Assembly: GCF_014489845.1 (NCBI RefSeq)
Contig: NZ_JABURY010000020.1
Coordinates: forward strand, 1-64,000
Length of the DNA: 64,000 bases
Source of the DNA: Frischella japonica
Lineage (GTDB): Bacteria; Pseudomonadota; Gammaproteobacteria; Enterobacterales; Orbaceae
Direction of reading: 5' to 3'
How positions within the stretch are numbered: the stretch's first letter is position 1; the number at the start of each line of letters is the position of its first letter. Position numbers and translations under genes: made by a program. The notes beneath the pieces were generated by a model. The model had not been told where the DNA came from. It saw only the letters and a list, made by a program, of their open reading frames with translations, and made no database searches. Below are positions 46,821 through 56,486 of the stretch, in pieces.

Positions 46821-48401
46821 TTATTTCATTAAGATATTCATTTCTTCCCTAACTTGCGGTACCGTTAAACCGACAATAATTTGTAATGATTGACCTTTGT
46901 AGACAACATTTATCGCACCATGGCTTTGAAAATAAGCAGTTTCCTCAACCAATTCAGGATTATCTACTTGGATACGTAACCGTGTTGCGCAGTTAGTTAT
47001 GTGTTTAATATTTTCTTTACCGCCCAATCCTTCAATAAAGGCGATGGCTTTTTGTGTCACGACATCATGCTCATTTGTGTCAGACTCAGCATGATGCGCA
47101 TCCTCACGTTTACTTTTTTGGTAATCAGATTTTGTAAAGAGTTTGATCTTAGCATCGGAACGACCTGGCGTCATAAGATTAAATTTAACAATGAGGAATT
47201 TAAACACATAGAAGTAAATGACAGTGAAAGTTAAGCCAATAGCAATTTGAATAACATACGTTACCCAATGATTTGCCCCTAGTGGTAACCAGTTTTGGAA
47301 AAGAAAATCGACAACACCTAAATAGAAATTTCCTGATACACCAAATAGGTACATAATTGTTGCCATCGTTGCTGCCAAAATGGCATGTACCAAAAATAGC
47401 ATCGGAGCAATAAAGATAAAGGTAAATTCAATTGGTTCCGTGATCCCCGTCAACACAGCCGTTAGCGTTGCACCGATTAACAGTCCGGCAACCATTTTCT
47501 TATTTTCTGGCTTAGCCGTAGCATAGATAGCCATAGCAATACCAGAGCAACCGAATACTTTTCCCATTCCAATTAACATAAATCCACCTTGTGGGAATAA
47601 TTCGGTTAATGGTGCATCGCTGTTAGCAAATTCAGAAATATGAGAAATCCAATAATTGACAGTACCACCATCGGTAACAATTGGACCAAAATAGACCGGA
47701 CCATAGACAAAGTGATGTAGACCAGTCGGAATTAAAATACGTTCTAAAAAGGTAAACAACCAAACGCCGATCGCACCAGAATCTAAAATAATAATCTGTA
47801 AACTTTGAATTCCACTTTGGATAGGCGGCCACACCAACACCGTCAAAATTGCTAAAATAAGCATTAAAGGAAAACAAAAAATTACGATTAATGGTGTCCC
47901 AGTAAAGATATTCGCCCAATCAGGTAAACGTAAATCAAAAAAACGATTATGCATCCAAACGGTAAAAGCAGCAGTCATAATCGATCCAACAATAGAAGTA
48001 TCTAAAGTTAATACGCCGCCAACTTCGGTTAATCCTGTTTGACCAGCTTGATAATTGATACCGAGCTGCTCAGACCAAACATCAATGATTCCACCAATAA
48101 AATAGTTGAATGTTAAATAAGAGATAAAAGCAGCCAATACCGCACGGCCGGATGCCTTTTTAGCTAATGCAATTGGTAAACCAAGAGCAAATAACATTGG
48201 CATATTTTGAAACAAAACCATAGATGCTTTTTGAAATATACCAACAATTTTCACATAAGTAGAGCCTTCTACTGCAAAAGGAAATAAGTGAGGATCAAGT
48301 AAAACAACCGTTAGTCCCAATAAAATGCCCGCAGCGGGAAAAAGTAAAACAGGAACAAACATTGCTGCACCAAAACGTTGAATTGTATTTCTCATATACA
48401 T
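46821..48401 (-). CDS. PTS alpha-glucoside transporter subunit IIBC
   Basis: 526 aa with an N-terminal IIC membrane domain of the glucose/alpha-glucoside class (about 1-420; GITEPIEFTFIFIAP motif near 325) and a C-terminal IIB domain with phosphorylated Cys in ITNCATRLR (C471). It would phosphorylate and import a maltose-like sugar. No IIA domain is present, so phosphate must come from a separate EIIA such as EIIA-Glc. The upstream gene encodes a GH4 6-phospho-glucosidase in the same operon. AAAGG precedes the ATG; an ATG two codons later is possible. Confidence 0.9.
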   Translation of the reverse strand: MYMRNTIQRFGAAMFVPVLLFPAAGILLGLTVVLLDPHLFPFAVEGSTYVKIVGIFQKASMVLFQNMPMLFALGLPIALAKKASGRAVLAAFISYLTFNYFIGGIIDVWSEQLGINYQAGQTGLTEVGGVLTLDTSIVGSIMTAAFTVWMHNRFFDLRLPDWANIFTGTPLIVIFCFPLMLILAILTVLVWPPIQSGIQSLQIIILDSGAIGVWLFTFLERILIPTGLHHFVYGPVYFGPIVTDGGTVNYWISHISEFANSDAPLTELFPQGGFMLIGMGKVFGCSGIAMAIYATAKPENKKMVAGLLIGATLTAVLTGITEPIEFTFIFIAPMLFLVHAILAATMATIMYLFGVSGNFYLGVVDFLFQNWLPLGANHWVTYVIQIAIGLTFTVIYFYVFKFLIVKFNLMTPGRSDAKIKLFTKSDYQKSKREDAHHAESDTNEHDVVTQKAIAFIEGLGGKENIKHITNCATRLRIQVDNPELVEETAYFQSHGAINVVYKGQSLQIIVGLTVPQVREEMNILMK

Positions 48402-48462
48402 TAACCTTTTATTAATATATTGATTTTATTATTTTGGAAATAGTGATGTGCATTTTTAAGAA

Positions 48463-48495
48463 TAACACTAAGCATTGATTTCAACCTTAGTGTTA
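48463..48495 (-). terminator. Intercistronic hairpin between GH4 and PTS genes
   Basis: 10-bp stem TAACACTAAG / CTTAGTGTTA with a 13-base loop, followed on the minus strand by TTCTTAAAAA. It could attenuate transcription so that the enzyme is made more than the transporter, or protect the upstream mRNA. Confidence 0.5.
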
Positions 48496-48516
48496 CTCCC
48501 AGTAATGATATAAAAA

Positions 48517-49845
48517 TTATTTAAAGAACTGTGGCAAATAGTCTTTATTTTCGTTTAAAATCTCTTCAACAATGGCTTTGGCTTTCGGAACATTTACAAC
48601 AGTTCGATTAAGTGTTAATGCATTGATTAATTTCTGTTTAGAACCTTCATACCACGCATCAACCACTAATTTTTCATAACCTAATTGAATTTCAATCATG
48701 GCTTTTTGGAATGTAGGAATAGTACCAATTGCAAATGCTTTTGGACCATCTGAAGTCAGCATACATGGTACTTCTACCATCGCATCATCTTGTAGGTTAC
48801 GAATAGCACCATTATTTGGCACAATCACCAGATAGATATCACCTTTGTTATAGGCAAGTGATGCAGCAACTCGAATCATATAACGGCCGTGGATGTCATC
48901 ATGAACATCTTCACCAGCAATGGAATTTTTTTCAATAATGCGTCTACACATTGCAAATACGTTTTTTTCACGACCATTAATGACTTGGCGGGCTCGGGTA
49001 TTGTTAATGTCTTCTTTACTTACCATTTTTTCTGGATATAAATAGTATTGTAAATAAGTATTTGGTAAAAACTCAGGATTATCTCTTAACATGGTTTCCA
49101 TGTTTTTAAATGTTGCTTGCCAAGAGGCATCGTTAGCAATCACCGCATCAACTGCTTTGATACCATCTTTTAAAATAATATCTTTAATACGTTGAGTTAA
49201 ATCCTCACCTTGTTTATTTTTAATTTTAGTAAACCAACCATAGTGATTTAAACCAAAGTATTCAGGTACAAAATCCCAAATTTCACAGCCGAGCAAATTA
49301 GCATAACTCACCATGATCGCCGCTGGCATATCACAGATATTTAAGATTCGCTTATCATCCGGAAATTCCCTATTTAAGGCTTCTGCGACGATTGCGGCTG
49401 GATTAGTATAATTTAAAATCCAAGCTTCTTTTTGATAAGAGCGAATTTCACGAACTAATTCAATCATATCGCCAATTGACCGCAATCCATAAGCCATACC
49501 ACCTGCTCCACAAGTTTCCTGACCGACACATTGATGTGACAAAGGAATTTGCTCATCACGTTCACGCATTTTTAAACCGCCAGAACGAATTTGCATAAAA
49601 AAGAAATCAGAATTTTCAAAAGCAACTTTTTTGTCAGTGGTATAAATAAACTCTTCAATTTCGGGATAGAGTTCTTTAAACATAATTTCCGTTGCTTTTG
49701 CATTTAATTCTTGTCGAGCAGCATCAATATCATAAAAAACTACCCTTTTTAATGGAAAGCTTTCTTTCTCTGTAACCAAACTTCGCATAATACCTAATGT
49801 ATAAGTACTACCAGCGCCGACAACAGTTAAATTAATCTTTTTCAT
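48517..49845 (-). CDS. 6-phospho-alpha-glucosidase, GH4 family
   Basis: 442 aa. GH4 enzymes need NAD+ and Mn2+. GAGSTYTLGI at the start is the NAD-binding loop. CDMP (Cys about 171) and LNHYGW (His about 202) match the metal ligands of GlvA-type enzymes, and ETCGAGGMAYGLRS is the family signature. It splits maltose-6-phosphate-like sugars brought in by the PTS transporter encoded next. A beta-specific GH4 would be an alternative, but the paired IIBC is alpha-glucoside type. It is divergent from the GntR regulator. Confidence 0.9.
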   Translation of the reverse strand: MKKINLTVVGAGSTYTLGIMRSLVTEKESFPLKRVVFYDIDAARQELNAKATEIMFKELYPEIEEFIYTTDKKVAFENSDFFFMQIRSGGLKMRERDEQIPLSHQCVGQETCGAGGMAYGLRSIGDMIELVREIRSYQKEAWILNYTNPAAIVAEALNREFPDDKRILNICDMPAAIMVSYANLLGCEIWDFVPEYFGLNHYGWFTKIKNKQGEDLTQRIKDIILKDGIKAVDAVIANDASWQATFKNMETMLRDNPEFLPNTYLQYYLYPEKMVSKEDINNTRARQVINGREKNVFAMCRRIIEKNSIAGEDVHDDIHGRYMIRVAASLAYNKGDIYLVIVPNNGAIRNLQDDAMVEVPCMLTSDGPKAFAIGTIPTFQKAMIEIQLGYEKLVVDAWYEGSKQKLINALTLNRTVVNVPKAKAIVEEILNENKDYLPQFFK

Positions 49846-49915
49846 AGTATGCTTCCTAAATTATACTTGTTAAATAAAACTCACACTCAATATGTTACCA
49901 ATAAGTATCTAACCA

Positions 49916-49934
49916 AATAATACCAATTTAATAC
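49916..49934. promoter_or_regulatory. Candidate GntR operator near GH4
   Basis: AATAATACCAATTTAATAC, 71 bases before the GH4 start. It matches the site at 50068-50086 at 18 of 19 positions in the same orientation. Confidence 0.55.
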
Positions 49935-50067
49935 AAATGTGAAAAAGATCACAAAATTTTTTCATTTGTTATAAGTTATAAGCTAGGAAATTATGTATAT
50001 GGTAAAGTAAGAAATGCTAATAAGATGAGGCTATTTTGTATATGCTATTTGAATTATTCAATGTTAA

Positions 50068-50086
50068 AATAATACAAATTTAATAC
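50068..50086. promoter_or_regulatory. Candidate GntR operator near gntR
   Basis: AATAATACAAATTTAATAC, 13 bases before the gntR start, so likely to control gntR as well. Not a full palindrome. Confidence 0.55.
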
Positions 50087-50099
50087 TAGAGAAAATACC

Positions 50100-50816
50100 G
50101 TGAGTAAACCACTTTACCGACAAATTGCTGAAGCTTTTGAACAAAAAATTCGCTCCGGTGAATTAGATGTTGATGATGTATTACCAACCGAACAATCTTT
50201 ACAAGATATGTATAATGTAAGTCGAGTCACCGTTCGAAAAGCTATTGAACAACTTGAAAATCAAGGTTTAGTTCAGCGTATCAAAGGAAGTGGCACGTAT
50301 GTAAAATATAATCCAGCCAAATATGATAGTTTTCAATTAAAGGGATTCGACGAAAATATTACCGCCCAAGGACGTACAGCTGGTACAAAAGTAATACATT
50401 TTCAATTAGAACCAGCACCATCGGCTATCGCAGAACATCTAAAAATTGAAGCGGGTACGATGATATTCTCAATTATACGAATTAGAACAATCGATGATGA
50501 ACCAGAAATATTGGAACAAAGTTATATGCCTCTTTCACTCTTTCCAGATTTAAGTGTGGAAGTGATGCAAACATCAAAATATCACTATATTGAAAAACAA
50601 AAAGGCTACCAAATATCCCATAGTCGACAAGATTTAAAACCGGTTTTAGCTACTGATGTGATAGCCAAGCATTTAAATATTAAAACCAATCATCCTGTAA
50701 TACGTCAACGTTCTACCAGTGAGTTAATAAATGGTGAAATATTTGAATATAGCGTTCAATATTTAAGAGGATTCCAATACCGGTTTGAGTATATTGCCCG
50801 CAGAGGATTGGAATAG
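50100..50816 (+). CDS. GntR-family (HutC-type, UTRA) transcriptional regulator
   Basis: 238 aa. N-terminal winged helix (about 1-70; LPTEQSLQDMYNVSRVTVRKA and the wing QRIKGSGTYV) and a C-terminal UTRA effector domain (about 85-235; KGFDENITAQGR ... FSIIRIRTIDDEPEI). It starts at GTG 50100. It is divergent from the GH4/PTS operon with two near-identical sites between them, so it most likely represses that operon and itself until a phosphorylated disaccharide binds. Confidence 0.88.
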   Translation: MSKPLYRQIAEAFEQKIRSGELDVDDVLPTEQSLQDMYNVSRVTVRKAIEQLENQGLVQRIKGSGTYVKYNPAKYDSFQLKGFDENITAQGRTAGTKVIHFQLEPAPSAIAEHLKIEAGTMIFSIIRIRTIDDEPEILEQSYMPLSLFPDLSVEVMQTSKYHYIEKQKGYQISHSRQDLKPVLATDVIAKHLNIKTNHPVIRQRSTSELINGEIFEYSVQYLRGFQYRFEYIARRGLE

Positions 50817-51103
50817 GAATTCATCAACACAGTAAAGAATTTTTGATATTAATAAAAAATAGGTTTTTATGTACATCATTATTAATTGTTAAACTCGTAA
50901 TACGATATCGTATTGCTAGTCGCGGTTCACGTGAATGAATTAAATTACGATTAATTGGTTAAATTAATTAAATTTACCTTATTCAGTATTAATGATCTAA
51001 TGTCAAAATAGAATTTTTAACATGTACAACAAATTAAAAAAGCTAAAGAATTGAATAAAAAGATTAATAATCCCGTCGAGGTGAAACGTTAAACTGTCCT
51101 TGA
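50817..51103. other. Region after gntR with two palindromes
   Basis: About 290 bases without an intact gene. A 16-base perfect palindrome lies at 50899-50914 and TTCACGTGAA at 50926-50935. One frame there reads ASRGSRE, which could be a remnant of the GS motif of the decayed nucleotidyltransferase downstream. Confidence 0.3.
50899..50914. repeat. 16-base perfect palindrome
   Basis: AATACGATATCGTATT is fully self-complementary, 82 bases after the gntR stop. No T-run follows, so it is not a clear terminator. Role unknown. Confidence 0.45.
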
Positions 51104-51709
51104 TTTTTGTTATATCATTCAAGGTCAGCATGCTTACCCTCTCACCAATTGGTTAATGAAAAGCAACTTGAACAACACTTATGTGGTTTAGTGAATGTGC
51201 CACATAGTCGAGATTTATATGCGCTTTTTTAAGATGCATCTGGGGATTGTGATTATCATGGCATTATTCAGCATGATGATTCGACCGAACTGTGCTCGTC
51301 GTCGGTAAAAGTAGGCCCCCCAGTAAATGCTTACTTAAGTTTTAATCGTGATGGTTTTTCATCGCATTGTCGTGATTATAAGGCTTACTGGCAATGGGTT
51401 GCTAAACGTAATGAACAGCGTTATCGTAGCAATATTGAAAACGGTAATGATTTTGATGCTAAAAATATGATGCATACCATTCGCTTATTACAAGTTGCTC
51501 ACGAAATAATGACCAAAGGCACCATTACCAATAAATGCGTAAGTCGTGATGAACTGCTCGCCATTAAAAATGGTCAATTAAGCTATAATGAGATTATAAA
51601 TATGGCCAAATCATTATTTGCTGACATTGAAACCGCATTACTATCCTCAACCTTACCTATAACAACCCAATACTACACAAGCGATTGCATTGTTGGTTTC
51701 GATATGTAA
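51104..51709 (+). pseudogene. Decayed COG3541-like nucleotidyltransferase
   Basis: One frame runs from 51104 to the TAA after 51706 with a single stop at 51230-51232. It contains DLYALF, DYKAYWQWVAKRNEQRY and FDAKNMMHTIRLLQVAHEI, which match the predicted polymerase-beta-like nucleotidyltransferase family (PF10127 type). The N-terminus with the GS...D active site is missing or lies upstream in other frames (ASRGSRE near 50920). So the gene is dead. Confidence 0.6.
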
Positions 51710-52296
51710 AACATGGTATCTCGATTGACAAGATTTCCCTAATCTGCCATCGATGAATAAAAATGGCGAAAGTTAAGGTGTATTAATATTTAATATCATT
51801 TTATTCTCATATAAATATCAATTTATAATCCTTTAGCCATTAGTTAATGAATTCGCCATCTATAAATATGTCATATAGCAACGAAAATAAGAACGTTACC
51901 TGAATAAAATTTGGTGATTATTTTTATCATTTAATCAGATAAAGGCGTAATAGCCATTTTTACTTAAAATATTACCAAAAATAAAATTTTTTATTATGAA
52001 GTATTAGGTTAAATTTAATTTTAAGTAATAAATAAATTAAATATTTTCTTTTTCAATATTTTTGAATTATAAATAACTTACTTTTTAGATAATTGGCATT
52101 TTAGTTAGAGTGATAATCATTTTTAATGCTTAAATCAGACATCATCATTATGTCATTATTAACCGTTAAAAGTATTTTTAGTTTGATATATTTATAAACA
52201 AGTTATTACTTAATAACAATTAGATGACATGCAGTAGTAAGGCTAATTGCCTTGGCTTTATCATAATAGGTCAATATTACAATATGGTTTATCTAT
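51710..52296. other. Gap before the rpiR gene
   Basis: About 590 bases, very AT-rich, with no ORF of note. It presumably holds the rpiR promoter. Confidence 0.4.
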
Positions 52297-53151
52297 ATGA
52301 CTAAAAATCTTAAAGGTAATGATATTATTATATATGCTAAAATTCTCATTCCTTCTTTAGGTAAAAAAGAACGTTTAGTGGCGAATTTTATTGTAAATAA
52401 TTATGAAAATTTAAAAGCCATAAGCATTATTGAACTATCAAAACAGTTAAAAGTAAGTACGGCATGTATTACTAAAGTTGCGAAAAAGTTACGATGCAGC
52501 GGTTTTTATGATCTAAAAAAAGCCATTTCACTGAGTGAGCAAGAACAGCAAAAATCCGAATCAATCACTCGCTATGAAGATGTTTTAGAACAAACTTTTT
52601 TGAATTCAATCTTAGCATTGCAAGAATCACTATCCTTAATTGATATGAAACAATTTAAACAGATAGTGTCATTATTAGTAAACATTAAAGATAATAACAA
52701 AATCGTTATGGCTGGATGTGGTGGTTCTGGCGCCATATGTGAAGATTTTTGCCACAAGCTGTTAAAAATTGGTATTTTCTCTATTGTGTACCATGACTCC
52801 CACTTGCAACAAATGGGAGCATCGTTATTAGAAAAAGGTGATATTGTGATAGGTATCTCGCACTCAGGAAAAACAGCCGATATCGTTAATATGTTAGAAA
52901 TTGCCCAGAATAATGGTGCTACAACAATATGTATGACCAATTATGTGAATAGTCCAATCACTTTTGTTTCAGACCATCCTTTGATATGTTCAGTAAAAAA
53001 TCATCCTATTACTGGTGAAAATGCGACTACCAGAATTGTATTGTTAAATATACTAGACGCTATATTTACCATATTAGCCATGCAAAAAAATTCAAGTACT
53101 CAAAATAATTTATTAAAAACTCAAAATGCGGTAAAAAATAAAAGATTATAA
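52297..53151 (+). CDS. RpiR/MurR-family transcriptional regulator with SIS domain
   Basis: 284 aa. The N-terminal helix-turn-helix domain (about 1-77; IIELSKQLKVSTACITKVAKKL) is followed by an SIS sugar-phosphate-binding domain (about 110-260) with GCGGSGAICEDF, IGISHSGKTADIV and NHPITGENATTR. It senses a phosphosugar and controls sugar genes. It converges on an MFS transporter gene and sits near a TIM-barrel isomerase and a PfkB kinase, so it probably regulates that catabolic set. Confidence 0.9.
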   Translation: MTKNLKGNDIIIYAKILIPSLGKKERLVANFIVNNYENLKAISIIELSKQLKVSTACITKVAKKLRCSGFYDLKKAISLSEQEQQKSESITRYEDVLEQTFLNSILALQESLSLIDMKQFKQIVSLLVNIKDNNKIVMAGCGGSGAICEDFCHKLLKIGIFSIVYHDSHLQQMGASLLEKGDIVIGISHSGKTADIVNMLEIAQNNGATTICMTNYVNSPITFVSDHPLICSVKNHPITGENATTRIVLLNILDAIFTILAMQKNSSTQNNLLKTQNAVKNKRL

Positions 53152-53159
53152 TTAGTTAT

Positions 53160-53178
53160 CCATCATCGAGAATGATGG
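53160..53178 (+). terminator. Hairpin after rpiR
   Basis: 7-bp stem CCATCAT / ATGATGG with a CGAGA loop, followed by TTTAACC, right after the rpiR stop. Confidence 0.5.
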
Positions 53179-53469
53179 TTTAACCATGTTAATTATTTTC
53201 AATATTGGTATAAAACCATCGCAATAATATTGACAAATTTCAAATCCCTTCTGCTACCGATCGAGCTTTAAAATAACATTTCCTAGTTTTATTGATGAGT
53301 GATATATTCAATAACACTGATTACATACAAGTAAAGTCAATATAATCAAAACATAAAAGGCATAATAAAATAGTTATCCTGAAAACAAACATTAAGTCCA
53401 CCCAATATTCACTATGTATTTATGTGTTTGTTTAAAAGTCATAACTGTTTATCGATAAATCTGTTCCTA

Positions 53470-53511
53470 GGGGATTTATTCTAATACCCTTTTTAATTCA
53501 GAATAATCCCC
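53470..53511. terminator. Hairpin between convergent rpiR and MFS genes
   Basis: GGGGATTTATTCT pairs with AGAATAATCCCC apart from one bulged base, across a 17-base loop. Strong stem between convergent genes. Confidence 0.45.
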
Positions 53512-53672
53512 ATTTATATATATTTATGGCGCATCTCGGGCTTGATTATGTATTAATCCAGCTGACAATTTTTTTAAACTTTACGACAGTAAATCATCGT
53601 CGTTTTTTAGATTGGTTGTTAAATCTAGTATTATGCTAATAAAACTATTTACTACCCAATTTTCAAATTATA

Positions 53673-54902
53673 TTATTTTACGGCGACGTCTTCTTTTGCT
53701 ACCAATTCATCTGGTGTTTTAAGTAATGGTGTCAATATTGCACTAAGAATATAAAGTCCCGAATAGATACCAATAACGCCGCCAGCCCCAATTATTGAAT
53801 AAAAAACCGCTGTGATAGCTGGTGCGATAAATGCTCCTAATCCTGCACCTAAATTAAGAATTGACATAGCCGCGCCTTTGTTATCAGGGGCTAACATTGG
53901 GAATAAAGCAGATAACGGTACATAGCCAGCCATGGTGACACCACATAAGCATAGTACAACCGCCATGATATAAAAGTTATGACCTAAAATTTGCGGAACT
54001 AACCAAACAAAAATTAAAACGATAGCATAACTAACGCCTCCCACCCACATTATGGTATTTCGCCAACCAAAACGATCGCCGAAAAAGCCAAAAAATAAGT
54101 TGGCAAAAATCGCGACTAAAAACACTGATGACCACATATGTAACCATTCCGTTTTGGAATAACCAAAACTGATTAAGTAAAGTGGCAAAAATGTTGCCAA
54201 TCCATATTGTGCAATTCCATTAATTGATTTAACGACTAATCCAATTGACATCACTGGACGTTTTAAAATAGTTATTGCTTTTACTAGTTCTGCGATACTA
54301 AATGGATGAATCTCCTCTGCAGCCACTGTATCTTTATTGATTAAAATCGCTAATATTGCCCCAATAATGACAAAAATCATCCCAGTCCAGAGTAAAGATT
54401 TCTCACCCATGATTGGTAGTGCCATGGCTGAAAACCAAGGTCCAATAACACTTAACCCTAAAGAAAAAGTAAACCAAAACCAGCCTACCGCCGTTGAACG
54501 ACGATTAATTGGTGAACTGTAATTAATCCAGACAAGAAATGAATAGGCAAATAACGGATAACCAATTCCTCTGATAGCATAAAAAGGTAGCATCACCATC
54601 ATTTCCATATTGCGTAAACCAATACCAATAAAACCAATACTACCAATTACAAAAGCAATAACGCCAAAAAACATCACCTTTCTCGGACCAAGTGTTTGTA
54701 CTAGCACTCCTGTAATCCAAGCTGCCAGCGTAACTGTCACACCATAAGCCGTAATCAGATAGGAAGCTTTAGCAACAGAAAGTCCTTTTTCAACCAACCA
54801 AATAGATATCCAAGCCTGTTCCAAGCCATCGCCAATCATAAATATTGTTAACCCAATATAACCCCATAGCAAATTTTTGGGTAATCCTAACTTATCAAAC
54901 AT
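53673..54902 (-). CDS. MFS transporter (sugar or sugar-acid uptake likely)
   Basis: 409 aa from ATG 54902, which has GGAGATTACT right before it; a longer start at 54959 would add a non-conserved tail and is rejected. About 12 hydrophobic segments. Motifs include GVLVQTLGPRKVMFFGV (loop 2-3, MFS motif A type) and GYVPLSALFPMLAPDNKGAAM. Neighbours (RpiR, TIM-barrel isomerase, PfkB kinase) suggest import of an unphosphorylated sugar or polyol. The substrate is not known. Confidence 0.85.
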   Translation of the reverse strand: MFDKLGLPKNLLWGYIGLTIFMIGDGLEQAWISIWLVEKGLSVAKASYLITAYGVTVTLAAWITGVLVQTLGPRKVMFFGVIAFVIGSIGFIGIGLRNMEMMVMLPFYAIRGIGYPLFAYSFLVWINYSSPINRRSTAVGWFWFTFSLGLSVIGPWFSAMALPIMGEKSLLWTGMIFVIIGAILAILINKDTVAAEEIHPFSIAELVKAITILKRPVMSIGLVVKSINGIAQYGLATFLPLYLISFGYSKTEWLHMWSSVFLVAIFANLFFGFFGDRFGWRNTIMWVGGVSYAIVLIFVWLVPQILGHNFYIMAVVLCLCGVTMAGYVPLSALFPMLAPDNKGAAMSILNLGAGLGAFIAPAITAVFYSIIGAGGVIGIYSGLYILSAILTPLLKTPDELVAKEDVAVK

Positions 54903-55153
54903 AGTAATCTCCAAGCAACTTGGTTGTATCATATAAAACGAGATAAAATGTTTATACACAAGTTATATTCAGGTGCGATTCCATCACTTTATTTTGACAA
55001 ACTAAAAATAGTAATATTAATTTCTTTTCTAAGATGCCTAATATTTAAGTATTTCAAATATTATTATTTTTATGACAGACTACTTGCTTTAAGGGACGCT
55101 TCAAATTCATCCCCTTTATCTCTTTTGCACCTTGAGAATAATTTGGTATAGCG

Positions 55154-56110
55154 TTATTTATCACCAATTAATGTCATTAATAATTTTTGTACTTTTATTG
55201 CATCTTGATGGCGAATAATATCAGCAATATTGTCCATACCGATTTGATCAATAAAACGTGATATTTTCTGATACATTCTGATATTCTGTGTACATTCGGC
55301 CACAGGATCTTCACGGGTTGGAAAAGTATCAAAATAAATAAGACCGGAAAAATTAACGCGTTTAGCATAATAGATATATTCTAATGTTTGCATTAAATGC
55401 ACAGAACCCAGCATTAGACCATCATCGCAATAACCATATCCATCATTCAGATGAAATCCAACTAAACGTTTTTGCATTGAAGTTAAAAACAGAGAAAAAG
55501 CAGGATTTTCTTTTTTCATAATCATATGGCAAAAATCTAAAGTAACGCCTAAATTCGGTGAGCCGACTTTTTCTATTAATAACAGTGTTGCCGCACAATC
55601 GCCAATAAATGAGAAAGTTCGCGGTTCATATGGCTTGTATTCAAAACTGAATTGCATATCAGGATTAGGTAAAGTTACCCGACGTAACGCATCGACAAGT
55701 AATTCATAAGCGCAAAAATAATCTTGTTGAAAACAATAGTCATAACCATCATAACCAAACCATAATGTCACTGTATTTCCGCCCAAGAAACGGCACATAT
55801 CTACAGCATCTAATGTAATTTGTATAGCTTTTTCTCTGATCGTTTCATTAGGATTGGTGAATTCACCGTCAATAAATTCTTTATTGTAACGTAATGCGAT
55901 CCCCCCCATCTTAAGGTTATTATCTTCAATACACTTTTTGATAGCTTGTTTATCTTGATTAATAAAATGTTCAGGATAATTTAATTCAATATGTGTCAAA
56001 CCTTCTACTTGACCCATGCGATTTATAAGATCACAAGTTGTCATAGTGTTTTGTGATTGATAAAGATCTGGACGAGATCGAAATGAATTGATACGCGAAG
56101 AAAATTTCAT
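55154..56110 (-). CDS. Sugar isomerase/epimerase, TIM-barrel (AP endonuclease 2 / xylose isomerase-like)
   Basis: 318 aa with the fold of xylose-isomerase-like sugar epimerases: TALWFGY-like strand (NTVTLWFGYDGYDY), SFEYKPYEP (metal-binding Glu), LGVTLDFCHM (Asp, His), VGFHLNDGYG (His, Asp) and LIYFDTFPTREDP. Metal residues fit the family. An AGAGG lies 10 bases before the ATG. It is divergent from the PfkB kinase gene and may convert a rare sugar into one the kinase can use. Confidence 0.85.
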   Translation of the reverse strand: MKFSSRINSFRSRPDLYQSQNTMTTCDLINRMGQVEGLTHIELNYPEHFINQDKQAIKKCIEDNNLKMGGIALRYNKEFIDGEFTNPNETIREKAIQITLDAVDMCRFLGGNTVTLWFGYDGYDYCFQQDYFCAYELLVDALRRVTLPNPDMQFSFEYKPYEPRTFSFIGDCAATLLLIEKVGSPNLGVTLDFCHMIMKKENPAFSLFLTSMQKRLVGFHLNDGYGYCDDGLMLGSVHLMQTLEYIYYAKRVNFSGLIYFDTFPTREDPVAECTQNIRMYQKISRFIDQIGMDNIADIIRHQDAIKVQKLLMTLIGDK

Positions 56111-56486
56111 AGTTATATTACCTCTTGTAATGTGTTTTTTTTGTTATAACCAATATTTTTATGGAGGTAAATGAAGGTTGTTAGATGTTACTAAAAATAA
56201 AATTAACCCGGCTAAAATCTTGTCGATATTTTATTTCTAGTAACATTTTTGTTTAAAAACTTTTAGGTTTTGTGATTGGTTAACTCTTTACATATTATGT
56301 GAAGGAGTACTCATTCAGATTTAAATTTAACGATGTTTTTTTATTTTAAAAGGTTAAAAAAATGGTGATTTAAACATCATTCAGCTGAATTTTTAATTAG
56401 AAACATTGACTAGTAAATACCAGTATAAATCTGAAAATACATACAAATTCTGCTGAGAATAAAAACAATTTAAGTAAGGAGTTGCC
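56111..56486. other. Divergent control region of isomerase and kinase genes
   Basis: 376 bases with no gene. It contains a 12-base palindrome at 56379-56390 and the kinase ribosome site (AAGGAG). Both promoters should be here. Confidence 0.45.
56379..56390. promoter_or_regulatory. Possible RpiR operator
   Basis: Perfect 12-base palindrome ATTCAGCTGAAT, 97 bases before the kinase start in the divergent region. Single copy, so only a candidate. Confidence 0.3.

Larger units (their letters stand above)
53152..53672. other. Gap between rpiR and MFS genes
   Basis: About 520 bases between convergent genes. It contains two hairpins that may terminate rpiR (53160-53178) and the MFS gene (53470-53511) and no coding feature. 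Confidence 0.4.

Noticed and set aside
54903..55153. Plus-strand ORF over the MFS/TIM gap
   Set aside because: No ribosome site and no family; AT-rich noise overlapping the MFS start.
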